Assembly (NCBI GenBank): GCA_030278955.1
Contig: JAOANR010000010.1
Coordinates: 27,530,174 to 27,594,173, forward strand
DNA: 64,000 nt
Reading direction: 5' to 3'
DNA from: Hygrophila difformis
Taxonomy: Eukaryota > Streptophyta > Magnoliopsida > Lamiales > Acanthaceae
In this document: positions 44,213 through 57,592 of the stretch, in pieces
Layout: every line of letters begins with the position of its first letter
Numbering within the stretch: position 1 is the stretch's first letter
The notes under the pieces: model-generated
What the model was told of the DNA's origin: nothing
Databases searched by the model: none
The model's input: only the letters and a program-made list of their open reading frames with translations
Made by a program: the position numbers and the translations under genes

Positions 44213-45898
44213 CCTCTTTTCCTCCCCTCAATGTAACTGCCTTACATTGTGGATTTGTTTCAGAAGAACTTGGTAATTTTCCTTTTTCTCTTTGCTGTAG
44301 TAATTTGGCCATCTCTGTTACTGAATTTTCAACATTCTTGATTGAAGCCTGCAGTTGGTTATTCGTCTCTGTCTGCTTAACAATAAACTCCTTCAAAGCA
44401 TTCTCCACGTTTAAAGAGTAAGTATTGTCTTGAGCAATAGGATAAGGTTGCTGTGGAAAGTTTGTGGTGCAAACTGTCCATATGGCATGTTCTGTTGGTT
44501 CATCTGTTGAAGAGGTCTCTGAGGGTACATCTGTTGTGGATAAAATGGTTGTGGAGGACGAAACTGCTGCTGATTTTGTTGTTGTGGATTCAGAAGATGT
44601 GCATTTTGTGCATTCTGAGTATTACCATAGCTCATATTCGGGTGCTTGTTCTGGAATCCGGTGTAGTTACAGCTCTCATCTTGCTTTGGGGCTTCCTGAA
44701 TTTGTGGACACTGATCATTGTGATGTGGCCCTGAGCAAATTCCGCACTGATACACTGGTTCCATTGGAGCAGGTTGAAGGATCATCACTGGTTGCTGTTG
44801 TTGTTGATGCTGAACTTGTTGACTCGTTTGCTGAGCTAACTGTAGCTCAGCAATCTGTTTAGTGAGTGCTGCAAATTTCTCTTCATTTTTGTCTGTGTGG
44901 ATGACAAGACTCTTTCTTGTAGGAGATGGTGGATCATCGTCTTGGAGAACTGCTCTGCTAGCTGTCATGGTGTCAATTGTTGACCACGCTCTATCAAGTG
45001 GCATCTGAAGTAATTGTTCCCCTCCAGTGGCATTAATCATCATCTGCCAAGTGTGAGTGAGTCCAGTGAAAAAGATCTTTAAAAGTCTTCTTTCTGTGAT
45101 ACCATGCTGTGGACATCTCTTAAGCATATCAAAGAATCTGTCTCGAGCATCCTTCAGAGATTCTCCTTTTCTCATCTTGAAGCTAGAGATCTTATCTACC
45201 CATTCATCTACTTTGCTTTCAGGAAAATATTTGAGTAAGAAGTTTCTGACTAATTCTGGCCAAGTAGCCTTCTGTTGAGCATTCAATGAATCATACCATT
45301 CTTTCGCAGAACCATCCAAAGAGAATGGAAACATTGCTAGTTGAATGGTTTCCCTTGAGGCTCTTCCCTTCTTCACTGTCTTACTCAGTTCAACAAACTT
45401 TTTGAGATGCAAGTGTGGATCTTCAGCACTCATTCCATAAAAGGCTCTAGAGGAAGCTAGGTTTAATATACCCGGCGGAATATCAACCTCCTCATCTGTT
45501 CCAGCCAAATACTGATCAACGTTTGGTTGCCATGGTTGATATTGTTCTTCTTGAGGATTTGGAGCAGGATTAGCAAAATTTGGTGGAAAATAGTGTTGAT
45601 GAATAAATTGTGGTGCAGTAGCTCTCTGTGGTGCTTGAAATTGTCCTCGAAGTGGTACATTTTGCTGGTTATCTGGTTGTCCATTTGGTAAGTTTCCAAG
45701 TCCGTCATTTTGTCCATTGTTAGTCATCCTAGTTATTGTTGAAAGATTCCCTTCCACAAGATCTCTCTGTCTCCTTCTTGCACTTGCTCTGATCAGCCTT
45801 GTTGTTCTCTCAAGTTCACAATTAAAAGGAAGCAAAGGTGGCCTTGAAGATCGAGTTATTCTTTCGCTCATAAACTGTTGAGACTTCTCTGTGAACAA
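44037..45898 (-). pseudogene. gag: Gag of element B with frameshift
   Basis: The main frame is 44,411-45,898 (495 residues), continued in another frame at 44,037-44,408. It contains the plant retrotransposon gag domain (FLLKYFPESKVDEW, CPQHGI), a CX2CX3HX4C knuckle (CGICSGPHHNDQC) and Gln-rich linkers, the same order as in element A at moderate identity. The frameshift lies near 44,410. The start is taken at the first ATG, 45,898, about 95 bases after the PBS; a second ATG nine codons on (MSERITRSSR) is equally possible. Confidence 0.85.
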
Positions 45899-45993
45899 AA
45901 TGAAAGAATTAATGAATTTGTTATGATATAAAGTAAATAATTACAGTTAAACCAAAGAGTATCTACAGTTCTAAAATTCATAACGCTACACCC

Positions 45994-46011
45994 TCCCCGG
46001 CAACGGCGCCA
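45994..46011 (-). other. Primer binding site of element B
   Basis: On the - strand it reads TGGCGCCGTTGCCGGGGA directly after the LTR end AAGCTTCA; the same tRNA-Asp type as in A and A'. Confidence 0.9.
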
Positions 46012-49000
46012 TGAAGCTTTGAGGTAAAACCCGCTGCAATGCCCCCCGACAGCCTTTACACTATAATCCTATAGGGCTGTTAAAAAGCTTGCCTAATTTT
46101 TCCTACCGAAAGCGCACGGTATCAAGCTGCAATATTTATTTTTTATTGTCGGGATCGTTCAATAGAGAGTTACACGATAGAAGTGTTTTAATAGAATCAT
46201 TAGCTCTAGAATCTGTTTCTGCTCTTGGTTTAAGGATGGTGTAATGATGATTACTAAAGATTTAATGCTGAAACGTAAATGCTTAAAGCTGTAAACAATA
46301 GTAAAGAAAACAATTAAAATGATATTGAATATTGTGATTATGTTCATGTGTTTAAGAAAACATGGACCAAATCAAATGAATGAAATAAGAATATGATGAG
46401 AGTATCATACCTCAATGGTTAAAACATAATGAAAGTTCATTGATAATAGAAAAATCCTTTATACAACTTAATCAAATCTTCATGTCTTAAATCACTTCCC
46501 AAGACAGGTACTTGTGATTCAGTGTCATGACATTCTAAGTACTGAAATCATGGAATACTATCATTACAGAATGATCGATCAGACTCGTTCTGTGATAAAA
46601 GCTTTTTAGAACTGTCACTTAATCTACTTCTTTCAGACTCAGATTAAGCCTTTGACAACTCGAGGTCACTTCTAAATCATCTTATACTCGTCTGAACTTG
46701 AAGTTATTCTTTTCATTACTCTGGGTCAAACTGATCTTATGACCCTATATTGGATGTCCTCTACATAAAGTGAAAAAGCAAGTATTTAAATCTATCACCC
46801 AATGTTTTCATAAAACTTGTATCCTCAGAGTAATTCCTTCAAGTATTTGTAAGAAGTAATAGTCCTGTAAGTATATCAAGATGAAATTGCTATTCAAACT
46901 CCTTGACTTATCCAGACTACTCAGATTCATATAGATGATTTAGCTCGAGGAATCTCTGTAAACACTTCCAAATTCCATGGTTTAACTCAGGATTAGTAGA
47001 CTGTAAGAGGAATATTTAATCTCCTACCCATAGCATATAGTGATAACTATAAAACTATGAACCCTGGAAATTAATCTTCCTAATACCCTACTAATTATTA
47101 GGACAAAAGATGGTTTTTGAAACATCTTTCCCTTTTAAACGACAGGTACTAAATGTCCAACTAAGAACAAGTTTGTTCTTCATCAATCCTGAGTAAATAA
47201 TGATTGAGAAAACTTATATCATCATCTTTTCTCATTGTACTAATGAAAATAGTGATACGAATTTCAGAAATGAATTGTGAGTCTGTAATTATGAAGTAAG
47301 ATTACTCATCATAGACTGTGAAATATCCCAAAATATCATATGTATATGTAGTATTATATGTATAAAGAAACGTTGAGGGTTCTGTGTCCTCTTAATCAAA
47401 ATGCTGGGGTGTTTCCAAAATATACATTGGAAACTAGACAGAATTAGGAAATAACTTTCCCATGAAAAAGGATTTGAGAAATAATTCTGCAAAATACATG
47501 TCCAAAGTAACTCGCAGTAACTACTTTGGGTTTCAAACTATGAACATTCCAATTTTCCGCACGCTATGTGTGTACAGCGTGGAGGGAGCTAATATTCAAA
47601 GAATGTTCCTCAGATTTTGTTTATACAAAGAACTGAATGCCTCGCAGTAATTTCTGTAAGAATGCGGCGAGATATTCAATTCCTACTTATAAGATAGTGT
47701 TATATATGTATAAGAAGTAAAAAGTGAATAGTTGATACCCTGAGAAATGGATATCAGATCTGTTGCTATTATAGACTGGTTCTCTCGCTTTGTCAGATTG
47801 ACATCGCGAGAGTATTAAAATAGCCTTTCTCACAGTAAAGTTATCTGGATATTTCCTCGCATCATCTTTTAGGATGAAGCGTGGCCTTATCCATATGTAA
47901 AGTAAATGATCAGATTTTATAACTGTCATAACTACCTTCTGGGATTTCTGTTGAGAAAATCTTGAATACAGGACCTTTCCAATTCAAATTCATGAACTTG
48001 GAATTTTCACTTCTTAAAGATTATCATGCGATGATTAACACTGCATGGGTCTTTAGGAACTTCTTAAAGTTCTGAACATTAAACACTATGATTTTATTCC
48101 TATTTTGTGATCACATCATATCAACAGAAAATCAAATGAATTCATGATCCTGCCAGTTCATACCTAACTCTGTTACAATATTAAAACTTCTTGTGTAATC
48201 AGAATGAACAAATTATGTATTTAAGATATGAAGGTATTATAATCTTCGAGAATCGAATTAGCGATGTGATGCAAATTCCAAAATTGAATATTGAAATTGA
48301 GGTTTATACTCTTCTGAAACAGAATCGCGAATTGAAAATTGAAACCAGAAAGACAAGAAATTAACAATTTGATAACCGATCATTCTTCATGTATCTCAAA
48401 TAACAAAGAATTAAAAACGAATACACCTGGAGATCTGATTGCAATCAGAATAATGCAAAGGTGAGCGAAGGAGTCGGAAATTTAGATGATGATCGTCGTG
48501 ATGGATGAACAAGCATTCCAAAAGCAACTCTCCTTCCAGGGTATCCTCAAGCTAATCTAAAAACTATCTTAAAGAAATCTACTACGAAATTGAATTACAA
48601 ATCTGAAGAACTTAAAGTAAATTGCAGTGAAAATTAAATCCTAACCTACCTACTAAACTCTAAAAATGGACTGGAGAGTAAAATCGAGCTATTCTCTTCA
48701 ATCTCCCGCCTGCTGAGCTGATTCCCCCAAGGGTCTTATTTATAGATGGGCATTGCAACTGCTTTAGCCTTGGATGATAACCGCTCGCATCAGAATAGCT
48801 CTCCTCTCGCTTTGTCCAGTTCCTTCAAAGCGAGAGTCAGAAATATAGTCATCTTTCTCAACAAGGCGAGGTCTTACAGTTTCTCCAAAGAGTTTGCTCC
48901 TCGCCATAATATCTAAAACTTTCTGTCTTGCACAGATTTCCTTCCCTCGCGATGTCAAACAATCATCGCGTGGACTTCAGCATCTAAACATTTTCCTTAA

Positions 49001-50310
49001 ATCTTTTCCCACTACAAGAAAATCGCCCGTAGGCGACGACTGGGGGCGAGGACAATTATTTTCCTCGCCTGTGGGCGAGGACATAGGCAACGATATAAAT
49101 ATGTCGTCGCCTAAGGTTTTGCAATTCTTGAATTATATTATTTTTCCCCAAAAATAGCGAGGAATGAGGTGACGAAAACTGGTTTCTCGCCAATGGAGCG
49201 AGCAATTGGGCGAGGAAATAAGAGTCCTCGCCCGATGGCGAGGAATGAGGAGACGATATGCATTCGTCGCCTGTTTGTGGTTCTAAAATATAGAATAAGC
49301 CCTAACCCCGCCAAAATCCCACATAGCATCAAAAAAAGGGGAACGTACTCTCCCCCTTCCCCTCCAAATCGCGCGACACAGAATCCCCAAGGCAACCCTA
49401 GCACCGGCGAAAAACGGAGAACGGAGAACGGCAAGCTTTCGCAAACCCTTTCGGCCTTCATTCATTCAGGTAATTGGCTTCATCTTTTTGCGTGCTTTGC
49501 TTCCCGAACTTCCCGAACGCAATGGCGGTTTTTCAGTCCATTTTTTGGGCATTTTGGTGTTTTGATTTCTTTGGTATGTTGGTTTTTGTGATGGGAGTTA
49601 CTAATCTTCGGTATGGTTGGTTTTTGTTGAATCAACGCCAACAGATTACTAATCTTCATTCTCTGAGAACAACGCCAAAATTGGTATGTTGGTTTTTGGG
49701 CTTTTGTATGAGTTTAATGGTTGCAAGTTATGAGTTTTGACGTTGCTGCTAAGTTCCCTTTTTTTTTTCTTTTTTTTTTCAGTCGAAATGTTTGCAGCAC
49801 TTATGTGCTTCCCTGTTTTGTGATTTCTGTTTCCATTTGTTATATGTCTGGGATTGTTTGCAAGTTTCTGATTTCAAATGCACTTATATAGCACTTATAT
49901 AAATGAAATTAGGGATGTGAACAGGTGAGACTTGAAATTTTGAATACATGATGGGGAAGCAATAGACATGTCTTCAAGTTTCTTGAGCTTTGTCTTTCAA
50001 ATTCATAAGTTTGAGTTTTATTTGGAGAATGGTCTCCCGGCTAGGTTTCTAACAAGGCATGAATAATTTCAAATGGCTAGGAGTGCTTTATTATACATTT
50101 ACCGTTGATGGTCTAGATTAATGCATTTTATTTAATTTGTTGGAACACATATTTGAATAAAAATAAAATATTATGATAAATATAAGCAATCATAATAATT
50201 CTCATGCTTGTTTCTTTCTTCTGGTACTATAGATTACTCAGAACATTATATAGTCAAACATATTTTTATCATTTCTATGACTGTATTTACTTATTTTATT
50301 GTTTTATCAG

Positions 50311-50461
50311 GGAAGAAGAATTGGTTGCTGAGGTAGCATGGGTGGTTGTGGATCTCACTGCTCTTTCCAAAGTTGCTACCAGTTTGCTTGCAAAAAGTGA
50401 TCTTCTGCAAATACTTGTAGATAGATTGGAATCATCAAATAGCCTGCAACTGCTTATCCCG
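50311..50461 (+). pseudogene. Captured exon, ARM-repeat-like
   Basis: An open 151-base stretch bounded by TTTTATCAG and GGTAAAAT. It reads EEELVAEVAWVVVDLTALSK and ends SNSLQLLIP. Helical repeats of this type resemble an armadillo-repeat protein, but the family call is tentative. No continuous gene can be assembled around it. Confidence 0.4.
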
Positions 50462-52039
50462 GTAAAATGGCCACTATGACTTTGCATATTTTCTGATATG
50501 TAAAATACTATGTTCTTATTCAGCATAATCAATTCCAAAGAAAAAATATTTACACTTTGTTCGGTTCCCTGTTGCACTTTCACAAACACCAACTGGTTGA
50601 TTAACCAAAGCAAAGCAAATTTTCTACATCTAACAATGTGTTATCAGGGCATGGGCAATTTTGCTTCCATGTGACATCTTTAACTTTTATATTTGCAATC
50701 ACATGGACATATTGGAGCTTTAAAATCTAGAGAATGGTATTAATGTTGCTTAAACACCCATGTCACCATTTAATTTCTGAAACGAGACAGAGTTGCTATA
50801 AATGAATATAAATTAATTAAAGCCGGTTGTCCATGGAGATGGAGTTATAGTAAGTAGTTGGACAAAGCCAAGCTGTATGCAGTGCTGTCTGCCCCAACTC
50901 CAAGTCAGGCACAGGCCTAGACTGTAGTACCTTCATCCCTAAACTATTACATTATTGATAATTTATAAATTAATATACTCATAATAATATCCATTTAATC
51001 GTTTATTTGTATACTATATATAAAAAGATAAAAGGTAAAACAAGACTTGTGCAGCCATGACAAGTAAAGTACAGTTATCTCCTCCTGAAATTTCTTGCTT
51101 TACTTGAATAATTGTATACATGTAATTATTAAGTGTAATAATGTCGTCTCCATTTGATATAATTCAGCTATATCATTAAGTGCATGTTCATTTCAAAACG
51201 AAAAGTATCATCTATAATGAATTGACTATAAACTTTTCTTGTACAGTTCTTACATTTTTAATTGATTAATGAATGTAACTCTCTACTGTTACTCCATGAG
51301 TGAATGAATTGGATATATATGTATATAATATATGTAAAATAGTTTCTTTAACCAAGTTACAAATGTAGGAGTATTAATTAATTTTAATTAATTAAAGAGG
51401 ACCAAGGGTGTATCATTAATATGATGAAGGGGTGTCGGGCCAGTCTAGCTGGATGTATGGTTTAGTTTAGTTAAAATGCCCTCTTTTTCAGTAACTAATA
51501 TTGTGGATAAGTAACCAATTTAACAAACAACGTTGAAAACTGGGGAAGCTCATGTTATAATTTCCACATATGTAATCTAGCATGCGATTTATTTATCAGT
51601 TCCAATCATTTATTATGCTGCCACATAGTTATAATTTGATTATCTCTCATATTTTAGAAATGGATCCAAATCTTCAGCATCTATTCTAGTGAAAAGACAT
51701 AGATAGCCACATTTACCCACGAATGACTGTTTTGACAACTTATCTACAACCAGTTGTACATTTTGTAAGAAAATGCATACTTAATGCACGAACATTAATT
51801 GCACAACATATTTTCTGGATGAAGAATTTGTATACCCCATGCCTGTTAATATGGACTGCTTATTCTATCCTTGGTAGTCATATGGGTGATGATTTCTGTT
51901 AACATAGATTAGTAACACGCTGAATGAATAGAAATGTATACAACTTGTTCCATGGTGTTTGTAATTCTGTGCTTCTTTTGTTTTATCCTTCTAATCACCC
52001 ATCGGAAGAAATGACATTCCTTTTTTTGTACACTTCAAG

Positions 52040-52161
52040 GGATCCAGCAGTATACTTCTGGATGATAAATATGAAGTAAGGTTAGGAAGTCTTAGTGAGG
52101 TTTGCCCTGAAGAAAGCGAAAGTAATCAAAGTTGCATCTCAAGGTTTCTACGGTTGCCTCA
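52040..52161 (+). pseudogene. Exon-like fragment in the CACTA element
   Basis: Open stretch ending at a strong donor (CA before GTAAGTAA). It starts near GGATCCAGC after a CACTTCAAG. Product not recognised. Confidence 0.3.
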
Positions 52162-52760
52162 GTAAGTAATTCTGCTCGTGATCCCATGAATTGTCTGTGT
52201 TTTGAAGTATGCCACCCCCTCCCTGAAAGCTGAGAATAGCAGATGTTAAAGCCTTAGTGTATTGAACTCTTCACCTTTCTCCACTATATAGTTTATGGGT
52301 TAATACACACACACAATTTACCCCAACAGCACAAAGAAAATACGTTAAAATTTAAATGAAATACACTTATCCTACTGTTGGTTGATGATAGCAATAGCTT
52401 TTCTGTTGCGTGATTTATATTAATATTATCTGCTGTTCTGAAGTGTGCTTTATTGAAATTTTACTGGTTGCTTGCTTCTTAATTATTCAATCATTATGGA
52501 AATGTCTAAGAACTTTGGTTTGATTTAATCATGAGGTTAGGATCATAACACTTACCTGACTTCATGAATATGTCTAAGAACTATTCAACTTTGCAAATTA
52601 TTTTTTATTTCAAGTTCATATATCTATTTTCTATGACTTGTTATTTGTATAAAAATTATGGCATTCCATCTGTGAATGCATAAATAAATTATAATTTAGT
52701 TTCACCCTGAGCAGATTTAACAAACATAAATGTCATCTTATATGTTTCTAAACAACTAAA

Positions 52761-53075
52761 TTGGTGGTTCAAGGTCAACTTTTATTATTCTTCACAGATG
52801 GGGAGTTTTTTGGCCGGCTTACCGAAATTATTGAGATTGAATATCCAGGTCAACCCTTGAAAACTTGTGTGTTATTTAAGTGTGAATGGTACGATCCAAC
52901 GCCGGACGTGGGAACACGAATCATAGAAAAGTATGGCATGGTCGAAGTTAATGCGAATAGACAATTGTCGTGGGTTCGTTGGCATGCCTGTGCCAGTACC
53001 AGTACCAACACAAGCAGCAAATTATCAAGACGGTGTTGGGAGTGCAGAATCAAACACCCCAGGACTCGGGGATGA
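52761..53075 (+). pseudogene. TNP2-region fragment (DUF4216-like)
   Basis: A 104-residue frame containing FFGRLTEIIEIEYPGQ and VLFKCEWYDPTPDVGTRI, then MVEVNANRQLS. This pattern fits the DUF4216 domain found near the C-terminus of CACTA TNP2-type proteins. The family assignment is from recall. The catalytic transposase part is missing, so this is a leftover of the autonomous parent. Confidence 0.6.
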
Positions 53076-53831
53076 CCTAGACATTTAGTGAATAGTGGTA
53101 AATTTCTTTCTCATTATTTCAAGCATAAATATTTAAAAATAATGTATTTCTAATTTTCATTTACAATTGTTCTTTGCAGGTAATTGGGTCAATTTTTGTA
53201 GTGTGCAGATATTTGACAATTGATTTTGTGGGCAGTCATTCCATATCAATTCCTTTTATTCTTACCTTGTATATTTATCATGTGGGATGTGGAATTAAAA
53301 CCCTTGAAACTGAAGAATCGAAGTCGTGTGGTTATGTGATTAACTTCTTTTAATGGCTTAATCATAGTTCTCGTTGCCTTATCGTCGAGGTTATTTCTGT
53401 TATGCATTTGGATTCGTTGCTTCTTTTTTTTTGTTGGTTTTAAGCATTTGAACAGGGTTGTGAAGCCAAAGTGCACCTTTGGTGCCAATGCAATGGAGGA
53501 GGCTGAGCTTGGTGGTTTATTGATATTGTATAGTCTACTATTATGGTCTTGGTATTGATATTTCTTTTTCGGACATATTGCAAATGAATGTGGATTTGAA
53601 TCAGCTTTGACATAGTGCACGATTCGCTGGGGTTGGAGTGCACTGAGATTCCACATACTTTATATTGTGTTTCTGGAACACAGGTGAGTGTTTAACCTAT
53701 AATGGTATTAGAGTTATTGGATGTTTGACGTACAAGTAATATTTTAGTAGCCACTCTTCTCCATTCAAGGTGATTGCATTTGTTTCAGCTATTTTTCGCA
53801 ATTGTGTACTCATTTCGATATAATTTCACAG

Positions 53832-54198
53832 GTCAAAGAGGAAGTGGACTCTGCATTAACAAAGTATATAATTAGTGCGAAACGGTATGCCTCCATTTCT
53901 TTTGGGCTTTGGCTAGAGCTATGTGATTACTAATATTGCAGGTCATAATTTTTTCAAATTTTCTGTATACATTTACATGCTTGTTTGATTTAAATTCTAG
54001 AAGTTTTCAGAATGCTCTCACTTTATTTTTTGGCTTTATTGCACAACCATAAAATTGCTTCCGTAGCTCATGTCAGTCACACTCAATATCGCAATATAGT
54101 TTTAGTTCTTTGGTATCTTGCAGCTGAGCTTCCAGGCTCTGGAGATTCAAGATGCACTGTTTTGTACCCTGCCTTAGCAAAAGCAAGCAATGAAATTG
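53832..54198 (+). pseudogene. Two more exon-like pieces in the CACTA element
   Basis: 53,832-53,884 (VKEEVDSALTKYIISAKR, CACAG before and GTATGC after) and 54,124-54,198 (ELPGSGDSRCTVLYPALAKA, CTTGCAG before and GTAAG after). Clean splice borders suggest capture of a host gene segment with its introns. The gene is not identified. Confidence 0.4.
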
Positions 54199-56169
54199 GT
54201 AAGTCCAAAAATATTTAATTTTTCAGTCCCATTCTTCATTTATTTTCTCTCATTCTTCATTTCTAGAGTGTGACGTGCAAGCATATTACTATCAGAGAAA
54301 GGGAATAAGAAGTTAATCATATTCAAGCATTGGTATAAATATAATTATTGCAGCATACATCCTTAGACTAGCATGATTATGTTTTGCTGAAAACAATATT
54401 GACTTGGACATATTATGATTTCGTATTACCCATCTTATTCTACTTCATCTGTTATGGCACTATATGTTACCAATTGATTTTTTCTGATGATCCATTTGGA
54501 TTGTGTGGAGTAGTTTAGACCAATTTGTAATTTGGGTGCAAATGAAATACCTAGTAACTTCTTCTAACACTTGATATTTAAGTGAAGAATGATTTCCGGG
54601 TAGTTTCTAGTGTCTAGTGCTGAAAGTTCTAAATCCTTTTGCCAATGAGGTTTCAATACTCAGTTGATTTATTTTTGAAGTTTACCTATCAAAGGTAATG
54701 CTCTTTCTGATGTAGTAGGAGAGGCCTATCAATCTGTTTCATTCTTAGTTGCTTGTGGGCTGTGGCTTGCATAAATATTAGTGTTTTCTTAGTTGAGTTT
54801 AATCAGTGCTAGCCTCTTCTTTTTCACTTCCCAAGTTGGGATACATCTCACTTATGTTTTATGTTGAAATTCAGTTTGCTCTATGTTTTTCTTCTAATAA
54901 TTGCTTTTGTTATATGCTCATTTGCTTTTTACTAGTGCCTGTGTAAGTTTAATACCAGACTCACAGCAGTGGGATAATGTTGTTGCATGTATTGGAGAAA
55001 CATCTGCTTCAGCTGCTATCAAAACCAGTTACAGAAAGTTTGAGATCTGCTATTGAATTCCCGAGAGCTTCTCCACCATTAACATCTGACCTGAGTGCAT
55101 CCAAGGCTTCTTTTCCTAGGTTATGCAAATGTTGATTCATTCATAGTATATAATTTATACACGTTTAATCTTGTGGTTTGCTGTTATCATATTGGAAGTT
55201 AATTCAGATGTATCTTGGCTTGTTGAAGTTGTGTATATCATTTGATTTATTATCAATTGAATCCATTAATGTGTTTCTGTAAACCATCAGGCAAATATAT
55301 ATGTTTTTTTTATATTGGACGGACAGTACTTATGCAAGCAGGGGAAATAATTGTTTGTTTCAAATAGAATTTTTTAAAAAAAAAGAATTGTAAAGGGAGG
55401 CGACGACGTTGGCGACAAAGTCTGTCGTCGCCTTACTTAGTAAAAACGGTAACTTTATTCGTCGCCAGATTCCTCGCCATCTTCCTCGCCAAAGTCCTCA
55501 CTAAATTTGTCGCGAAAATCCTCGCCTGGTTCCTCGCTAAATTCGTCGCTAAAATTGTCGCCCCAGCAGCGAGGAGATGAGCGACTAAACAGGGACCCGA
55601 CCAGGTTTTAGGTGACGACACTATTTCCTCGCCTGGTTCGTCGCCTCACCAAGTCAGGCGACGAACTAGGCGAGGAAATAGTGTCGTCGCCTACAGGCGA
55701 TTTTCTTGTAGTGTCCTGATTTCGAACACAAGCCCTCGCACCATTCCTTCTCTTTCCTCGCTATGTCTTCTTCCACTTCCTGCTGCTTTCCAGCTTAACT
55801 TCCTGATAAATGACAAAGCGTGAATCAGTTCGAGTAAAAACACAGCGTGCGAGACTTACAATGAAAACTTAGAATTTCAAGCCATTTTCAGTGTAATTCC
55901 AACTTCTTCACAATCTTAATTCTTCTTCCATCTTTTCTGATCCTCTATGATTATTTATTAAAAATCTATGGAATTAAGAACAAAAGATCATCTATAAGAC
56001 ACTAAATTGGACGCAAATGACAGTCATAAAAGACTGTCATCAATCAGCCGTTGTTTCTTAACAACTAGTAGATTTTCCTTTGTATTCGATTTTGCCATTG
56101 TTATTATAGTGAAATTCAGTCAACTTTGGGTGCATTCTCACATTTTTCGGACCTGTAATTGGTTTGATC

Positions 56170-57592
56170 CTTTTCCAATAGCCTCTATTGAGGAGAAAAA
56201 GGTCCTTGGCTCAACCGAAGCCAAACAATTACCAAAGTGTATGAGAATGGCCTTACAAGATTCATCCTGTCGAAGGCCTTTAAGGAAATACTTCTTCGAC
56301 CATGGGAAAACACTGTGGTATTAAAGGTGGTTGGGAGATCGGTTCCATATCGTATTCTAAAATCCAGTCTTGCAAAAATATGGCCAGCTTCAGCCACAGT
56401 TCCGTTGATCGATCTCGAGAACGGCTATTTTGTTGCTAAATTTCAAAAAGAGGAGGACGCATTATATGCAATTTGTGGTGGCCCTTGGATGATTTCCGGC
56501 AGTTATTTGCATGTTCAGAAATGGAACGAGAAATTCAATCCGACTACTCACTAAATATCATCTATTGTTGCCTGGGTTAGAATCCCTAGTCTACCTATTT
56601 TTTTGTATAGCAGACAGATTCTCTCGGACGTTGGATCTGACATAAGAGAGGTAATTAGTATAGATTTCAAAACCGATGAGGCGTCTCGATGCAGATATGC
56701 ACGGTTGGCCATTCGAATTGATCTTTCTAATCCCCTCAAAACTAGTGCTATTGTGGATGACTAGACGGTGCAAATTGAATATGAGAATCTTCGCATCATT
56801 TGCTTTCATTGTGGGAGATTTGGCCACATTCAGGAGAAGTGCCCTCAAATTTCAAATCAGAGTCCGGCGGCTCAGGATACTCCTAAAGGAGAAAGACAAC
56901 CCAAGCCTGCAGGAGGACCTGATTATGGGCGTTGGATGATCATTCAAACCTGGCGCAGACCCCAGCTCGTCCAGACTAATCGCTAAGAAAACCTTTCCCC
57001 AAATATCCGCAATCGATTTGCAGATCTTCAAGATTTTCCAGAACAGAACGTGGATCTTCTTCTAAGGGACCCCTCTCCAAGCCCTGACAGAACTCCTAGG
57101 CATGATCTTTCTACCAACCGAAGAGAACCAGTCTAACATCTCCGCAATCTTCCAGTCCAGTTACCATCCGCAACGCAAAGGAATGGATCCCCCAAAAGTC
57201 TATTCCCGGAACATGTTGAAGCCGACTCTTCATTCCCCTGGAAAGAACAACCTTCGGGAGCCTTAGTCAGACGTCTCCTATCCTCACTTCCCCCGGGACA
57301 TCATACCGTAGTCAAAGTGGTGGACCCATCTTCAATCTCTAGCCGTAGGGGACGAGGCCAAACCCCCACGCAAAGCGGTCAGCCACCGGACCAAAATTTG
57401 GACGGGGTGTCTGATCCCATATGGAGACATTAAGTCCAGTATCCAGTCCCACAGAGAGAGCTTGATGCCAAGACATGGAGATGTTGCACATTAAAATGGT
57501 TTAGACTCTTTGGCATATGATGTTGAAATAATGTATCAAACATAATTGTTGAGAATAAACGGCTTCGGCCCTCCATTCACACCGAAGAAAAA
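56170..57592 (+). pseudogene. LINE ORF1-type fragment (DUF4283 and zinc knuckle)
   Basis: A + strand frame from about 56,170 reads LTRFILSKAFKEILLRPW, VVGRSVPYRI and GGPWMISGSYLHVQKW, which is the DUF4283 pattern of plant L1-type ORF1 proteins. It continues through a TAA at about 56,552 and a TAG at about 56,762 to a CX2CX4HX4C knuckle, CFHCGRFGHIQEKC (about 56,810). Further downstream several stops follow. No endonuclease or reverse transcriptase is present before an A-rich end at about 57,585-57,592, so this is a dead, partial copy. Related domesticated zinc-knuckle proteins exist, but the stops argue against a live gene. Confidence 0.75.

Larger units (their letters stand above)
49010..55713 (+). 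mobile_element. CACTA (En/Spm-type) DNA transposon carrying gene fragments
   Basis: It begins CACTACAAGAAAATCGCC and ends with the inverse. The terminal repeats match for 31 bases with one mismatch. The target duplication TCC is at 49,007-49,009 and 55,714-55,716, and the empty site is readable in the other LTR (near 25,981). Subterminal regions (49,029-49,290 and 55,395-55,700) are packed with AGGCGACGA/GCGAGG repeats in both orientations, as usual for this superfamily. Inside are a transposase-region fragment (52,761-53,075) and several exon-like pieces with GT-AG borders. It lacks an intact transposase, so it is non-autonomous. Confidence 0.92.
24062..56042 (-). mobile_element. Element B: defective Athila-type retrotransposon with an F-box gene cluster
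   Basis: Read on the - strand: 5' LTR (56,042 to 46,012), PBS, broken gag, PR and partial RT, partial integrase, F-box cluster, a long broken reading frame, polypurine tract and 3' LTR (26,313 down to 24,062). The 3' LTR is interrupted by A'/A and its last 1,075 bases should lie left of the window. The LTRs share no obvious similarity with those of A, but PBS, protease motif and purine tract are of the same type. The LTR copies differ at about 24 of 2,250 compared bases, older than A, which agrees with the nesting. A solo LTR and a CACTA element inserted into B later. Confidence 0.85.
46012..56042 (-). repeat. 5' LTR of element B, split by a CACTA element
   Basis: Without the 6,704-bp insertion and its 3-bp duplication the LTR is 3,324 bp, with TG...CA ends on the - strand. 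The part 46,012-47,086 has no partner in the window because the other LTR is cut by A'. TATA box at 48,736-48,745. Confidence 0.88.
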
